This document shows positions 1 through 12,110 of a stretch of 64,000 bases of DNA, piece after piece. The notes beneath the pieces were generated by a model, which had not been told where the DNA came from, ran no database searches, and saw only the letters and a program-made list of their open reading frames with translations. Location of the stretch: NCBI GenBank assembly GCA_023101885.1, contig JALPQD010000232.1, positions 1,392,618-1,456,617 of the forward strand. Direction: 5' to 3'. This DNA is from Typhlomys cinereus (lineage: Eukaryota; Chordata; Mammalia; Rodentia; Platacanthomyidae). A program made the translations under genes and the position numbers. Within the stretch, counting starts at the first letter, position 1; each line of letters begins with the position of its first letter.

Positions 1-2273
1 GAACACTAAAAAGCATGTGTACTTAAGACAGTTCTCTACAGCAATCCTATAGAACCCTGGATGTCTTCATCTTATAGCTGACATCTCCTTGAGATCCAGT
101 GTATAATGGGTAAGACTATTCTTTGTCAGGTCAGAAAGATAGAAAGAATCAAAGCTGACACTAATCAATGCACATCGAATAAAATATTTCATAATCTTCA
201 AGTATACCTATTGATTTTGCAATCTCACTTACATCTCTTACTCTATCAAGCAATTGTAAAGAAACCTTGGATCATACATTCCTGCAATGGAATTCTTTAG
301 GGGATTTTACACAATGTTGATAGACACACAGTGTAAATGCACCCAAGTCTCTATATCAGTTCATTCAATAGAATAAATGATGTTCTATTTAGTAATATTT
401 AAAATGGAATGAGCATCACATATATATAACAGATAAAATAATAATAACAATAACAATAAAATAAGTAACAAATAAAAATGTTTATAAAGCTAAATGGTCT
501 AATATAATTCTCAAAGAGTTTGCTACATCCTAGCAATAAACACTCTTTGGCATGTTTCTCACACATTTCCTGTGTATTTCCCACTTCATTTTGTAGAGAC
601 TCAAATGCTGCATGATGAAGTTATTTCCTTCAAAACAATGTTACAAATAATGCTTAGGTTCACAAGTTAGCCTTCCGAGGCCTAATTATCCACAACATAG
701 AGATTTTTACCTTGGATTCATATGGAGTCTCCCCAGAGGAATTTAAAATGTTCCAATGATAAAGCCATTGAATGCATTCCAATTGAATCATAGTTTGCTA
801 ACATAATTTTTAAGTCCTAAGAATTGTTTCTGATGTAGAGTCAGACTAACTTGTGGGCACATCTATTTAACAGACTGTTGAAGTTGCATTGCTAGGATAA
901 CAATAGAAGTGCATCTTTCTGAAGTCAAAGCCAAATTTTAAAACAAATTTTTTTTTGATCTCCAACCAAATTCTTTCCTTAGTCTCTTTTTGCCTCCATC
1001 TAGCTGACCAGTTTTTAAGCATGATTGAGCTCTGTAGGCAAATCTTCCTCTAGTTCCATATGTAACGCATTTCCTTAGCAAAACTTGTTTTGCTTCTCCC
1101 TTGGCACTTTCAACGATCTCACTGCTTCTTCACACTGGCCTATGTGTTTCTTCAAGCAGCTTGCCCGGGACTTGTTTACCACTTGTTCCTCATGTAAGAT
1201 AAAGAGCCGTGAAGAATACAAATCACCCATGCCAAGAAGCACCATGTTGTGTTCGCCTCTCATTCTTTTCTTAATAACCAGCTCCATGATGAAAGATGTG
1301 TGATGATTTACATTCAGGCAATGTTACTTATCTCATCAGAATAAAGTAATCATTCTTCAAATGCTACAGGAGCAAGGTGCTGACTTTCTAGTATTGATGG
1401 GCAGCAACTCTAACCATCCTCAGTAGACCAGTATTGTCTGCATTGTGATAAGAGTTCTAGAAGGAAAGAATCTCAGCTCTCACTTGAGTCTTAATGTAAA
1501 TTTTGGGCAAGTAAGAGCAGGCTATGAACAATAACTTTTAGAAAACATGGAGCCACTGTGAACTTTAAAAAAGAAACAAACAAGTAGGAAAATTAACATA
1601 TTTATTTCTGAATGAGTTGTATATATAATTGTGTTACTCCACTAAAATGGTGTTGAATAATACTAGAAAGTACCAACAGAATAGCATTTATATCCTGAGT
1701 ACTCTTTCTCTAGTATTAAGTGATAATATGCCAGTAATTTAATCATAATTGACAATTTAATTGGCATAAGTACAATTGATAGTATTCATGCTTCAGGGTT
1801 TCATGAAGCTCAAGTCTCAACTATATACTACACTTCATACACTACACTTCATATACATATGAAGTTTTATAGATACTAAGCCTATAAATTATTGTCATAT
1901 TGTAAAGGTAGCCAATATTAAAAGGTGAGGTTATCATTTGACTTCTCACTACAATTGTCTCCTTAAAACAGATTTGGTTCTATGTTCTGGTTTGTATAAA
2001 CCCCGTATGCTGTTCTATGCCTACAATCCTAACTTCCCAAAGTCTGAATCATCTTAATTAACAAAATACTACTTGAAGCAAAATGAATTCAATAGCCTTC
2101 TAAGCTTTAATATTGTGACTACCATAGTTCCTAAGACTTCTCTCTTTATTCTATTAGCAATATGTGTCCATATGTCAATTTTGATTGCATTAGGTATAAT
2201 CCAAACCCTTATGGATAATCATTAATTTTGGCCTATATGTTGGGATATGAATATTCTCCTACGTAATAAGAAT
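1..2273. other. Unique AT-rich intergenic or intronic DNA
   Basis: I see no gene, RNA gene or recognisable mobile element here. Short open frames (for example at 106-300 and 1075-1303 on both strands) have no splice context, no family resemblance and ordinary AT-rich composition. Old, decayed repeats may be present below what can be recognised by eye. Confidence 0.6.
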
Positions 2274-2288
2274 GAGAACAAATAATTT

Positions 2289-2371
2289 TTTTAATTTTTT
2301 TTATTATTATTTATTCAATTGTACATGCGAGGCGTATGTGTGTGTGTGTGTGTGTGCACGCGTGCGCGCGC

Positions 2372-2416
<45 letters not shown>

Positions 2417-2615
2417 ACCACGGACGAATTCGCGAACCACCATGGACACCTCCACTTCCTTCTGCCCCGGGATTCACAGGCTCCGCCCTACCAGGACCAG
2501 AAATGCAGGCAGCCCCCGCTTCCACCCGGCGTCTATACGTGGGATCTGGGATCCGAACTCAGGACCTTCTGCCTGCAAGGCAGAGGCTTAACCTCTGAGC
2601 CACCTCTCCAGCCCC
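2289..2615 (-). mobile_element. Young GC-rich tRNA-derived SINE (B2-like head, (TG)n tail)
   Basis: Read on the minus strand it starts with GGGCTGGAGAGGTGGCTCAG, a tRNA-derived head with an A-box-like TGGCTCAGAGG and a B-box-like motif near GGATCCCAGATCCC. A GC-rich body and a long CA/CG tract follow, then an AT-rich tail ending in T-runs on the plus strand. The 15-bp direct repeat gagaacaaataattt flanks it exactly (2274-2288 and 2616-2630), which marks target-primed retrotransposition. Many CpGs survive in the body, so it is young. Internal open frames are low-complexity by-products. The head resembles murine B2 but the body does not. Subfamily assignment needs a repeat library. Confidence 0.9.
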
Positions 2616-2630
2616 GAGAACAAATAATTT

Positions 2631-3600
2631 AATGCCTTTTTTGTGTCACTTTAAGTATTCCACAGATAAACTGTAATAACAGGTCATTGTTCCCTGTTCT
2701 CTCCTATTTTGTCCTGAATAACTCATATCCACCAACTTCACAGACTTTTTGTCAACATATAAAATATACCTTACTGTACTGGTTGCTCTTTATGTATAAG
2801 TTATCATTGCTAATCTTTTTTCACTTAATGTATAAATTAACTGTATCTTAAGCATGTATAGCATTTGTTATTATCTGTCATTTCATGTGTCTACTAGGAA
2901 TACTGAAATATAACTTCTTCAGACTAGAGAAAACTACTATATACATATTGGTTCATTGGTCATTTTCTCCATAGACTTATAAAAATCAGAATATTTTATT
3001 TATATAACTCTTTTACACTGATTGGGACATTTGATTGATATAGGAAAACAATAACATTTCTTTTTAGGTGACATCCTCTAAGAGAGGTTTCATTATAACC
3101 ATCAGCACTTTTCCTGAACTGCCAGCTTCTCCATGCTGAGATGCTTAATAGAGTAACAATATTACTCAATAAAACCACTTACCACTAGCAATAGTTTAGG
3201 CTGCCTGCTCCAGGGGTTTACTATGAAAACTATTTGCCTCAATAAGAACAAAAGGAAAAAGACAGAAAAGGGCAAAAAGAAATAGAGTATGCAGCAACGT
3301 TGTGTGGAGAAACAAAGTTATTCTGTGTTTAGTTATGTCAAGTGAACCTTCCAATGATATAAAAAGTTCTTATTTGGAATGCAAGAGCCTGAGGATGGAG
3401 AATTTACTGCCAGCCTGTAGCCTCTATTCATCCCAGGGCTGCCACATTCAAGAGCTTCATGCAGCCATGAGCACTTCCACTGGACCTCCACAACAGCTAG
3501 TCTACCAATATTTATTCCCCTGTGAAAGAGGGAGCATGCCAAGATACAGGGCACTTCACTGAGAAATTGGAATTAAGACCAGATGGGAAAAGAGATTATT
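2631..3600. other. Unique DNA, nothing recognised
   Basis: AT-rich sequence without a recognisable repeat or gene. The open frames at 2996-3178 and 3302-3562 resemble no protein family I know. Confidence 0.5.
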
Positions 3601-3605
3601 TCTCT

Positions 3606-3737
3606 TTTAAAGGGTTTATGGTTTAAAGGGTTATCTGGTTTATGATTGCTTGATTATAGTCCTTAGTCCAGCTTACCAGGCGAGTACATATCAACACCAG
3701 AATCCAAGAGAATTTACCACAAGTTATCCTCAGGGAT

Positions 3738-3770
<33 letters not shown>

Positions 3771-3890
3771 GGACAGACAGACAGACAGACAGAGACAGAC
3801 AGAGACAGAGACAGACAGAGAGAGTCAAGCTTCACCTGCCAGACTGCCTGCCAACTATGTTGAAGAATGCCAATTGACTGACCAGTTTAA
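3606..3890 (-). mobile_element. Decayed MaLR-type LTR fragment interrupted by a simple repeat
   Basis: The segment after the TTTAAAGGGTTTATGG stretch reads like the antisense of the 390-bp MaLR LTR seen elsewhere in this window: a 'tagtcc..agtccagctt' block, then 'atcaacaccag', and downstream a 'tgccagactgcctgcc' block. A GA/GACA microsatellite has expanded in the middle. Both ends are eroded, so the limits are approximate. Confidence 0.5.
3739..3824. repeat. (GA)n then (GACA)n/(CAGA)n compound microsatellite
   Basis: About 30 bp of pure GA runs into repeated GACA/CAGA units. It explains the Arg-Glu and Thr-Asp-Arg-Gln frames on the plus strand and the Leu-Ser frame on the minus strand, neither of which is a real protein. 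Confidence 0.95.
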
Positions 3891-5255
3891 AGCAGAAGTT
3901 CCTTTACCCCATGGTTGACCCATTGGTGGGCAGTTTGTGCCACAGGGCGCTTGTCAGTACAGGAGTCCTGGGTGGCACCTAATGGATCACATATGCAGGA
4001 TGATATTGGCATGGGAGGGAGACAGGTTTTTTTTTTAATAACTCTAATAGGTAATCATAAGGCCTGTGAAAGATACATTTTCTACGTTGTTCAAATCATG
4101 TAATTTTTAAATTTAATGTTGTTCACAATATATTTTAATATCAGAGAGCAGAATATAAATTTGAGGGAAATATTGAATGCCCACAAAAATACTAAAGAAT
4201 TACACTTTCAATCTTTTCCAAGGAAATATACTTCATTAGTAACCCTATTAAGGCTATTAAAACTGTACTCACACAAATCTAAAGCTCTGTCATATATTTA
4301 CTGGATTCTATTGAACAGTATTTTCTAATCCATTGTGTTCATGTTCTCTGTATCAAAAATCTTAAGTTCTTAAGTTATTTGGTACCAAATTATAATATTC
4401 CTCAACTTATAAGAAAATTATACAATGCACTATGGCACAATGCACATGATCATGGTATTTCTGATACACTTAACTCAAATTCTTATAATCAACTCTCTCC
4501 ATACTCAAGAAGGGGTCATGGATCAGCTGTCAATCCATATGTCCTGGGATTGAATCCCAATACTGTCAATAATGAAATTCTTAGTAACAATGTGGCTATT
4601 GATACAGTGCTGTCTCATTTTATTAACGTATTTCAACTCTAGATATTTGGCTTCTTCATGACATTATTATATGTGTATTCAATGCACTTTGATCATATTT
4701 GCTCTTCCAGTAATCCTTACAAGTATTACCCTTTTTACTGTTTTTTACTTCCTAATCTTGCCCCCTCCTAATTTCATATTTTATCTTTTAGATATGTATT
4801 CCATATGTGAAAGAAATTAATGATATGTGTCTTTATGAATTTGGATCTAAGTTATACTTAACATCATGATATAGTTATAATCACTTTTTGCAAATGACAC
4901 GATTTTGTTAAATTTCATGGGTGATAAGCCAATATATGCATATGCATATGCAGCATACACACGTATATCTATATATGCGGCATTTTCTTTATTCTCATCA
5001 GTTGACAAGCATCTACACTGATTCTATCACCTGTCTACTTTGAAAAATCTGGCAAAACACAAAGGCATGCAGATAGCTTTATTAAATTCTGATAATGTAA
5101 TTCTTTGATCTACTTCTGTAGACAGAAGGAAGACTTACCAAAGGGAATAGTTTAAAGCTAAACACTCATAGCAAAGGAGCTAGAGATTTGTGTTTGAAAA
5201 AATTCATAGGCAGAAGAATGTGTGGTTTCATAAAAGGGTATATGTATGCTCAAAG

Positions 5256-5309
5256 TGGAATCTATTGTCTTGGAGAAACTACTGGAATCTGTTGTCTTGG
5301 AAAACCTAC
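5256..5309. repeat. 27-bp tandem duplication
   Basis: Two adjacent 27-bp units, 5256-5282 and 5283-5309, each starting TGGAATCT and ending in CTAC. They differ at three positions by my reading. Confidence 0.9.
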
Positions 5310-5964
5310 ACACAGGCTAACTTGAGTCTCCTATGAGGTTAGACAAATGACATATTAGGTTCAGATTTGCTTTGAAATAGAAGCAAGGACAAAGATAAGA
5401 AACACTGTCCTTTCCTGAACAGGATGTCACTGTTGGGGGTTGATTGCTCACAAGCTGTGGTTTGTCATCCTATGATGAGTGCTATTTTTTTCATGTGTGA
5501 ACTGGCAGTTGTTCATTAGTATGTTCAATTTCTTTCTTGATTGTATACTATGGGCTCAGAGATTTGCTATAGAGCTGCCTATGTTGACTGTTCTCAGGTA
5601 CACTAAGACATGTCCTTCTGCTGACAGAATACACATGAGCAAGAATGCTGTTGAGAATACAATTACTCATAATCTCTGGGTGAAGATTCTTAGGTTCCAG
5701 CTATTCATTGTTATATGGCCACAAAATGAAGATGAAAGAAAAAATTTTGAACATTAGTACCATCTATCAAAACCACATTATAGTCATGACTATGAGCACC
5801 TGACAAGATGGGCAGCATGAGTCATTGTACATATAGAGATAATGGTCTAAGCAAAAATTACTTCTGAAAGATAATTTTTAGAGTTGCATATGTACTACAG
5901 GTCATTCATGGAAATTGCTATTCAATTATATCTATGCCAGGTTATGCTTGTGTATTTTATATAT

Positions 5965-5989
5965 GTGTGTGTATGTATATATATGTATA

Positions 5990-6022
<33 letters not shown>

Positions 6023-6062
6023 AAGAGAGAGAGAGAGGAGAGACAGAGACAGAGAGAGAGAT
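5965..6062. repeat. (TA)n/(GA)n compound microsatellite
   Basis: A TGTA/TATA-rich run passes through about 30 bp of alternating TA into GAGA and GACAGA units. Confidence 0.9.
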
Positions 6063-6504
6063 GGCTTTAAAAACTTGACAACAGTGAGAATATGTGAAAC
6101 TTTCAAAATGCTATAATATTTTTAATTCAACTTATTTTCAGTAATATCACAACAATTTGTATTTCCCTGGAAGTACATTTCTATACAAAATTGTGATGTG
6201 TTAAAATATATTAACCATTCCTTTTTAATATTGGAATGCATCACTAGTATATTCAATTTAGGATTGTATGGTAGGTTTATTGCCTTTATGCAAGCATAGA
6301 CTTGAGTGAGTCTTTTTCCTTTTATGATATGCACTTATTACTTTAGGGAAGTCTTTCTAATACAGTTCTGGCACTGTAAAATTTTTAATCTCTAATTTAT
6401 AAACTCCTTGAAGGTAAATTGATATAGTCCAATTTCAAAGTATAGCACAGAGTCACCAAGACCAATACATACTAGATTATCAGCAATACCACCAACTGGC
6501 ACAA

Positions 6505-6915
6505 ATTTTCTGTGTGAGTTCTTTGTCTTGTTACTGTGATAAAATGCCTGTGAAAAGTAACTTGAGGAAGGAAGAGTTTACTATAGTTGCCAGTTGATGG
6601 TATATGGAGTGGTGGCAAGAATGCACTGGCCTGGCTTCAGAGGTAACACTATGCTCTCTGTATCCTCAATAAGGAAGGAGAGAGACATTCATGCAAATTT
6701 TCAGTTCAGGGAGGAAAGAGAGATTCATGAAAATCCTTGATTGAGTTTCCCATTCTTTTCTTTTTAATCAAGGGAGGACCCCAATCCATGAAATGCTGGT
6801 ACCCACCTTCAAGGTAGGCTTCTTTTTAGTGAACCCTCTCTGGAAATAGTACCAATGACATACTTAGAGGTGTGTCTCCTAGGTGATCTCAAATCCATTA
6901 AAAGTAATTAAAGGA
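6505..6915 (-). mobile_element. MaLR-like rodent LTR, antisense
   Basis: The plus strand starts with the antisense LTR end (a run like 'ttactgtgataaaatgcctgtgaaaagtaactt', then a 'gaagagtttacta' block). It ends in 'gtgtctcctaggtgatctcaaatcc', the complement of a common rodent LTR start. The AATAAA-type polyadenylation block, read on the minus strand, is decayed. Family placement (ORR1/MT-like MaLR) is from memory and uncertain; repeat identity is fairly secure. Confidence 0.6.
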
Positions 6916-7857
6916 CAATCATCACATTTCCACTATTTAGCCTTTACCACTAAGGTCTTTAATTTAGAGGGTTTAAATGATAAATATTTTAACATTGGTA
7001 CTTAACCACAACTAAATCAAACAAATGTAATTATGGAATGTTTGAAATGACTAATAATTTTCTTTAAAGTTGTTTATGTCTCTACTAATAAAATTAAACC
7101 TAGCATAAAAATACTTTGTTATGGTAACATTTTCTCAGGCTTTCTCTATTATATTTGAGCTGTCTGAACAAATATTTGAAGTTTTAAAATATTTGTGGAT
7201 GAGTTCTGACAGTACTCTCCTGAGAGATAAAATAAATTTATACAGAAAATTTGGAGAAATACAAGATTGTATATAAATCAATGAAATCACAATCAATATA
7301 CAATATCTTGCAACATGAAACTATCTTTCTAAATTAAATTTGAAACCACAAATTTGTATACACAAAATGCCAGGAAAAATATATTCTTTATCTCACTTTT
7401 TAGATAGTTACATTTGAATTTATATGTAATGAAAAGAAGGTATTTTAATTATAATAAACATATTGGCTAAATTGATAAAATATTTTAAACTAATTCTTGC
7501 TAGCTTACCCCACATATAATAATGAAATAGTAGTCTTATTAATATTTTAAAAATGAATTTTTGATTTGAAGATAAACATGATTTGTAATTTAGGATTATT
7601 AATTTCTGTATCCACTCAATACATTTTTATTGTGCTTTGCTCTGCCCAGATACATGGCCTAATGAGCATGCAGTTTAGTCGTGATACATTTGCATACATT
7701 TGCATATATATTCCTTTATTTGACGGAAGAACAGAGAAAAGAGATGTACAGGTCACAGGACAACTTTCTTTTTTAGTTTTACAAGCATATTGAGTATTTA
7801 TTCCTGCTTTCCTCTTCTATGGACCCCAAGGTTCCTTCTGGCTTGTTTACTATTGTG
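6916..7857. other. Unique AT-rich DNA with a paired octamer motif
   Basis: No gene or repeat is recognised. It contains two ATTTGCAT octamers at 7688-7695 and 7698-7705. Confidence 0.5.
7688..7705. promoter_or_regulatory. Two ATTTGCAT octamers 10 bp apart (possible POU-factor site)
   Basis: ATTTGCAT is the complement of the canonical octamer ATGCAAAT bound by POU/Oct factors. Two perfect copies start 10 bp apart, about one helical turn. In AT-rich DNA such pairs can arise by chance or by a local TACATTTGCA duplication, and nothing here shows regulatory use. Confidence 0.3.
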
Positions 7858-7859
7858 AG

Positions 7860-7916
7860 GGTTCAGGCCTCAGAGGACAATTTTTAGAAGTCAGTTTTCT
7901 CCTTCCATATGTATAT

Positions 7917-7917
<1 letters not shown>
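7860..7917 (-). mobile_element. SINE fragment (B3/B4-like), antisense
   Basis: The plus strand reads 'tcagaggacaatttttagaagtcag' followed by 'ttttctccttcc', the antisense of a motif common in old rodent tRNA-derived SINEs ('gttgtcctctgacctcc'). Only about 60 bp survive, ending in a TA microsatellite. Confidence 0.5.

Positions 7918-7963
<46 letters not shown>
7918..7963. repeat. (TA)n microsatellite
   Basis: About 23 uninterrupted TA units. Confidence 0.97.
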
Positions 7964-7966
<3 letters not shown>

Positions 7967-8653
7967 AACCACATATTATCTGTGTAATATCCCAACCATA
8001 TGTTGTCAGAAATTATAATTTCTGAAAATGGCTGCCACATTAAAGGAATAATAAAACCGTATGAATAATAAGACACAAAGTAGGGAGTATTCAATTCTGT
8101 GATAATATGGTATAACTCTTGATCAAGGGACACTTTAAATCAGCTACAAAGAGAGATTAGGGTTTTACTCAATGGAGAAATAGGGAAGGAAGAAAACAAA
8201 CAATAGCCAGGAAAAAAATGCAGTAGAAGGCAGAGCTAGCCACAAAACAGGTGGGAAATAACAGACCACACAATATTGGAGATTCCTTTCATGGTACAAC
8301 CACATGTGATGGTGGTGAGAAGTGTGATCAGATGATTAGATTGCCAAGTGTTTGATCACTGAAATTAAAAAACCCAATGAAAATAAATGCACAACAAGAG
8401 CCATTAAAGTTGTTTACTATTACTCTGTCTCTTGTTTACATAATAACAGACACATAGCAATGTGTTGTTCTCACGCAAAAAAAAATGTTTTTTTCACTTG
8501 TCTAAGAACTGAAATGTGCAAAAGATGCCAAAGAACTAACATGGTGAGTCTTTTTGAGTTCAAGAAGACACATATGAATTTAAAATCTTTAATTAAATAG
8601 TAGAAATTTTATTTTAGGTTGGGTTTTATAGTACAAAACAGTCTGAGCAAAGA
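7964..8653. other. Unique DNA, nothing recognised
   Basis: AT-rich, with no repeat or gene I can identify. The frame at 8352-8600 looks random. Confidence 0.5.
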
Positions 8654-8654
8654 T

Positions 8655-10030
8655 TGCGTAAAATGAATGGCCAACTCCTGGGCATATTCCCAAAGAACAC
8701 TGTTTCCTGCATCAAAGACATATGTACAACTATGTTCATAGTGGCCCTTTTCACAACTGTAAAAAAATGGAAACAACCTCGATGTTTCTATAGATGTAGA
8801 TCAATTGTAATGAAAATGTGGTACATATATACAATGGAATACTACTCAGGTGTCAGGAAAGATGAACTAATGAAATTTGCTAGTAAATGATTGGAACTAG
8901 AAGAAATCGTATTGAGTGAAATATCATAGAAGCAGAAAGACAGATGTTATATATTCTCCCTGATAAGTGGATCCTAGCATTAAATCATCATTTTGATGAA
9001 ATCTAACAGAAACTCTTGTAACACAAAAACTCAAGAAACATAAACAAGGGTGGGGGAGCAAAACATTCCAAATGACCAGAAATAAGAACATAGGCAAACT
9101 GTTGAAAAAAAAAAAAGGTTTCTATACAACGAGTGGGAAAAAAAGGAAGAGGACATAATAGAGAGTGGGGTTTGCCTCTAGGTAACCAATTACCTTCTTA
9201 CTAACCCCTCACTCCCCTTGCCCACATGACAGGAAACGTACATGCCCAGTACTATTAACCAGTCTAACAACAATAGAAGGGGCATAAACTAACAATGGAC
9301 AAAATCGGATGTTCCAATACTAAATACAAATACCCAAGAGTTAACTTCTATCTTAATACCTCTCATTTTATCTTTAGATAGGAGAGAATATTAACACCCA
9401 GAGACAGTGCAGCCTAGCACAATGGAAGAGCAATGAAATAGATTACAGCAGCCAACCGGAATGCAGAGTACTAGGTACACTGCAATGATCATTTAGAATC
9501 AAGCCAAACAACTCTCTGCCCATCCAACAGCTCAAGAAGGAGGCTTTTGCAAAGTCTTCAGCAAAGACTCCTTGCTGAAGAAGGAGTGGTAAGGTTGTAA
9601 GAGCCTAACATGGGACAATCCATCACTGGACAAGACAGTCCACTCAAGACAGGAACTTGTCCTTACCAGACTTGTACAATGACAAAACACCAACATGCAA
9701 GGATCTCAGGAGAAATAATTAAAAGCAATGGGAACCTTATCGGCTAGGGCTAGACAAGTGAGAGGGGCAATGTCCTGTCTATCTAAGGAAGGACCACTTG
9801 GCCTGCTAAGAAGACCTGAAACTCCACTGGAGCAGAAGATCCAGAGGGAACGCTGGAACCAATGGAATCAGACAGACAAGAGGGTGGAGTGAGGGGATAG
9901 ATTGATGGAGGGAAGGAATGAAGGAAAAGAGGAGATGGAGGGAAGGAAGAGAGAGAGAGAGGAGTGAGGGGAACAGGGGTAATTACTCAGAATGTCTGTA
10001 AATCTAGAAAAAAATAAAATAAAATGAATA
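8655..10030 (+). mobile_element. 5'-truncated L1: end of ORF2 plus 3' UTR
   Basis: The first 350 bp encode the C-terminal end of L1 ORF2p, the reverse-transcriptase/endonuclease protein. The translated stretch MWYIYTMEYYSG followed by KDELMKFA matches the conserved L1 'YTMEYYSAIKKDE' region. Stops and frameshifts show it is dead. A roughly 1-kb 3' UTR follows, ending in a purine-rich GGGA/GAGA block (9885-9975) and an A-rich tail (10010-10030). The same UTR recurs at 13848-14705 and 24130-24905 and, in part, at 16205-16430. The true 5' limit may be a few bases upstream. Confidence 0.88.
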
Positions 10031-10220
10031 AATAAAACACAAATAGCCAAAGAATATTTTAAAATATTGGTCTTGAGTTATACCCTAAAACATTAATTTG
10101 AGTTTTTGTATATTTCACTGAAGTATTAATATACAGTGACACTGACATAGTCACTAAAGAAGACAATATAATAAACTTTAAGAATTTAAAGAAATATTTT
10201 TTGTCAAGTGTGGACCTTCT

Positions 10221-10488
10221 TTTTTTTTATTTATTCGATTGTGCGTGTGTGCGTATGTGTGTGTGCGCGTGCGTGTGTCTGTGTGTGTAGAACCACGGAC
10301 GAATTCGGGAACCACCATGGACGCTTCCACTTCCTCCGCCCCGGGATTCACAGGCTCCGCCCTACCAGGACCAGAAGCGCAGGCCGCCCCCGCTTCCGCC
10401 TGGCGTCTATATGTGGGATCTGGGATCCAAACTCAGGACCTTCCGCCTGCAAGCCAGAGGCTTAACCCCTGAGCCACCTCTTCAGCCC
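10221..10488 (-). mobile_element. Young GC-rich tRNA-derived SINE
   Basis: Same subfamily as 2289-2615 with the same GC-rich body. The short GT/GC tract (10240-10290) is the variable tail. The direct repeat aagtgtggaccttct (10206-10220 and 10489-10503) is a perfect target-site duplication. CpGs are well preserved, so it is recent. Confidence 0.92.
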
Positions 10489-10503
10489 AAGTGTGGACCT
10501 TCT

Positions 10504-12110
10504 AATCAAAAATAGATTTCTGAAAATTTCTGAAAATTTATTTTAAAATTTGGGCATATTTTTATAATATATTTTTAGGTTTAATAAGTTTATCATGTTC
10601 GATTTTTAATATAAAAAAACAAATCCTGTGGTAAAGTTTACATATATAAATACATATACAATAGGGTACTTCATATACACAATAAAAGATCTAAGCATAT
10701 GTTTTCACTTAAAATTTTCCATTACATCAAAAACTACTCATGAAAACTTATTAAGCATCGCATTATTCTTTGAAATCTATGTTGCACATAGTCTTAACAA
10801 ATAATAATAAACAAGCCATCAAGCTAGATATTTATAGCTATTTATATTGACCTAAAAAGTCAAGTGAACTAGAGATTAGTACCATGGAGATTTGGACCCG
10901 ACTAGGAAATGGTCAGTATTGCGAAGCCTGCTATTAAGTTTTTATGATGTGATCTGACCTCTATACAGATACTTTCATTACCTGACAATAATATTCAATT
11001 TGCAAAGCTAGACCCAGTCATTTTAAAGGGCTCAGCATGCAGGGATGCATTCGATATTTTGTGGTTTGTTTTTTTATAGAGGTCCTTGTAGTGGTCAGAC
11101 CGTTACCTTCCATTTTTCTCTTTTAACAGTTGGGTTGCTGATATCACAAATCATATTTCGGTTGGAAATGAAAGGTGCACCGCTGCCAGCATTTTGTTAG
11201 AAATAATGACACACTTTACTACCTGTAAGTGCTGACTGAGTGCTTCTGCCTTTTCTTCCCAAGGTGACTGTAACACAGATTGATGAAAGATTCTGCAGGA
11301 CGACAAAGGTTAAAGATGCAGACCCAGAGCCAGAAGCCAGGCTGACACTGATGGAGTGGACAGAGAGGAGAATGCCCACATTATTGTCCTTCCCTCTGAT
11401 AACCAGCATAATATGAAAACTGACTACAGAAGAAAGAGACAAATTAAATCCATTAATCAAGCATATCTCTGCTAAACAGTTGTTCTAAAGAGATGAACAA
11501 ATGAAAAATTTACTGTTTGTTTTCATGCTTGCGAGGATGGGAGAAGAAAATTAATTATAAGGTACCAGTCGCACTATTAGTTAAGTTTTTCTTGAGGAAA
11601 CTATTTATTGCTTTGTCAAAGGACAAATGAACCTCATTAAGGAGATTAGTTTCAGTCAGTAGTTTTGCATTAGTACAAACTAATAATACACACATCAGGA
11701 GATACCCTGGGTAAAATTAGGAACGTTGAAATCCATTTTTTATTTCTTAGCTTATGAACTGTTAGAAAATGACCACTCTATTAGCTATCACAGAAGCAGA
11801 AGGAAATCAGAAGAGCCCCACCTCTCGCCCAAGTGCCTGGAGAACTATTTCACCGAGGGCTTCGTGCAAACTGGAGATGAACTCACAGATGCAAGGATCT
11901 AACTCTGTCATGGCATTTTACTCTTATGCTGAAGCGTGTCAAGTGGAGCTCTATGCCAGCAGCAATTTTCGATAAGCTTCTTTGCCATCCTTTTCTTTTC
12001 AAAATGTTTTAAGTGCCTTGGACAAATAGCAAGCTGACAGCCAGTATTCTGAACTCTCTTTCAGTCCATACAGTGTAGGGAGAGAAAAGGAAAATACATT
12101 TTTGTGCTAT
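10504..12110. other. Unique DNA with a possibly conserved non-coding block
   Basis: No repeat is recognised. The 11060-11480 section is more GC-balanced and lacks simple sequence, as conserved non-coding elements or non-coding exons often are. A polypyrimidine tract followed by AG at 11263 resembles a splice acceptor, but no convincing paired donor follows. The frame at 11769-11975 matches no family I know. Confidence 0.4.

Larger units (their letters stand above)
3900..6500. other. Unique DNA with small tandem duplication and microsatellite
   Basis: No gene is visible. A 27-bp tandem duplication lies at 5256-5309 and a TA/GA microsatellite at 5965-6062. Short open frames (4379-4642, 5479-5757) have no recognisable protein content. 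Confidence 0.5.

Noticed and set aside
2319..2632. Cysteine/valine-rich ORFs (also at 10208, 49525, 51222)
   Set aside because: Frames through the SINE body and (TG)n tail. Their mutual similarity reflects shared SINE sequence, not a gene family.
3739..3824. Arg-Glu-rich protein frame
   Set aside because: Produced by the GA/GACA microsatellite.
4508..4585. ID/tRNA-like stretch with 'tcctgggattgaatccc'
   Set aside because: Only the B-box-like part is convincing and the rest does not fold or align by eye; too weak to list as a SINE.
11222..11470. Possible exon after a polypyrimidine tract and AG at 11263
   Set aside because: The donor-like GTAAGT at 11225 is only 39 bases upstream, too short for an intron, and no convincing downstream donor follows.
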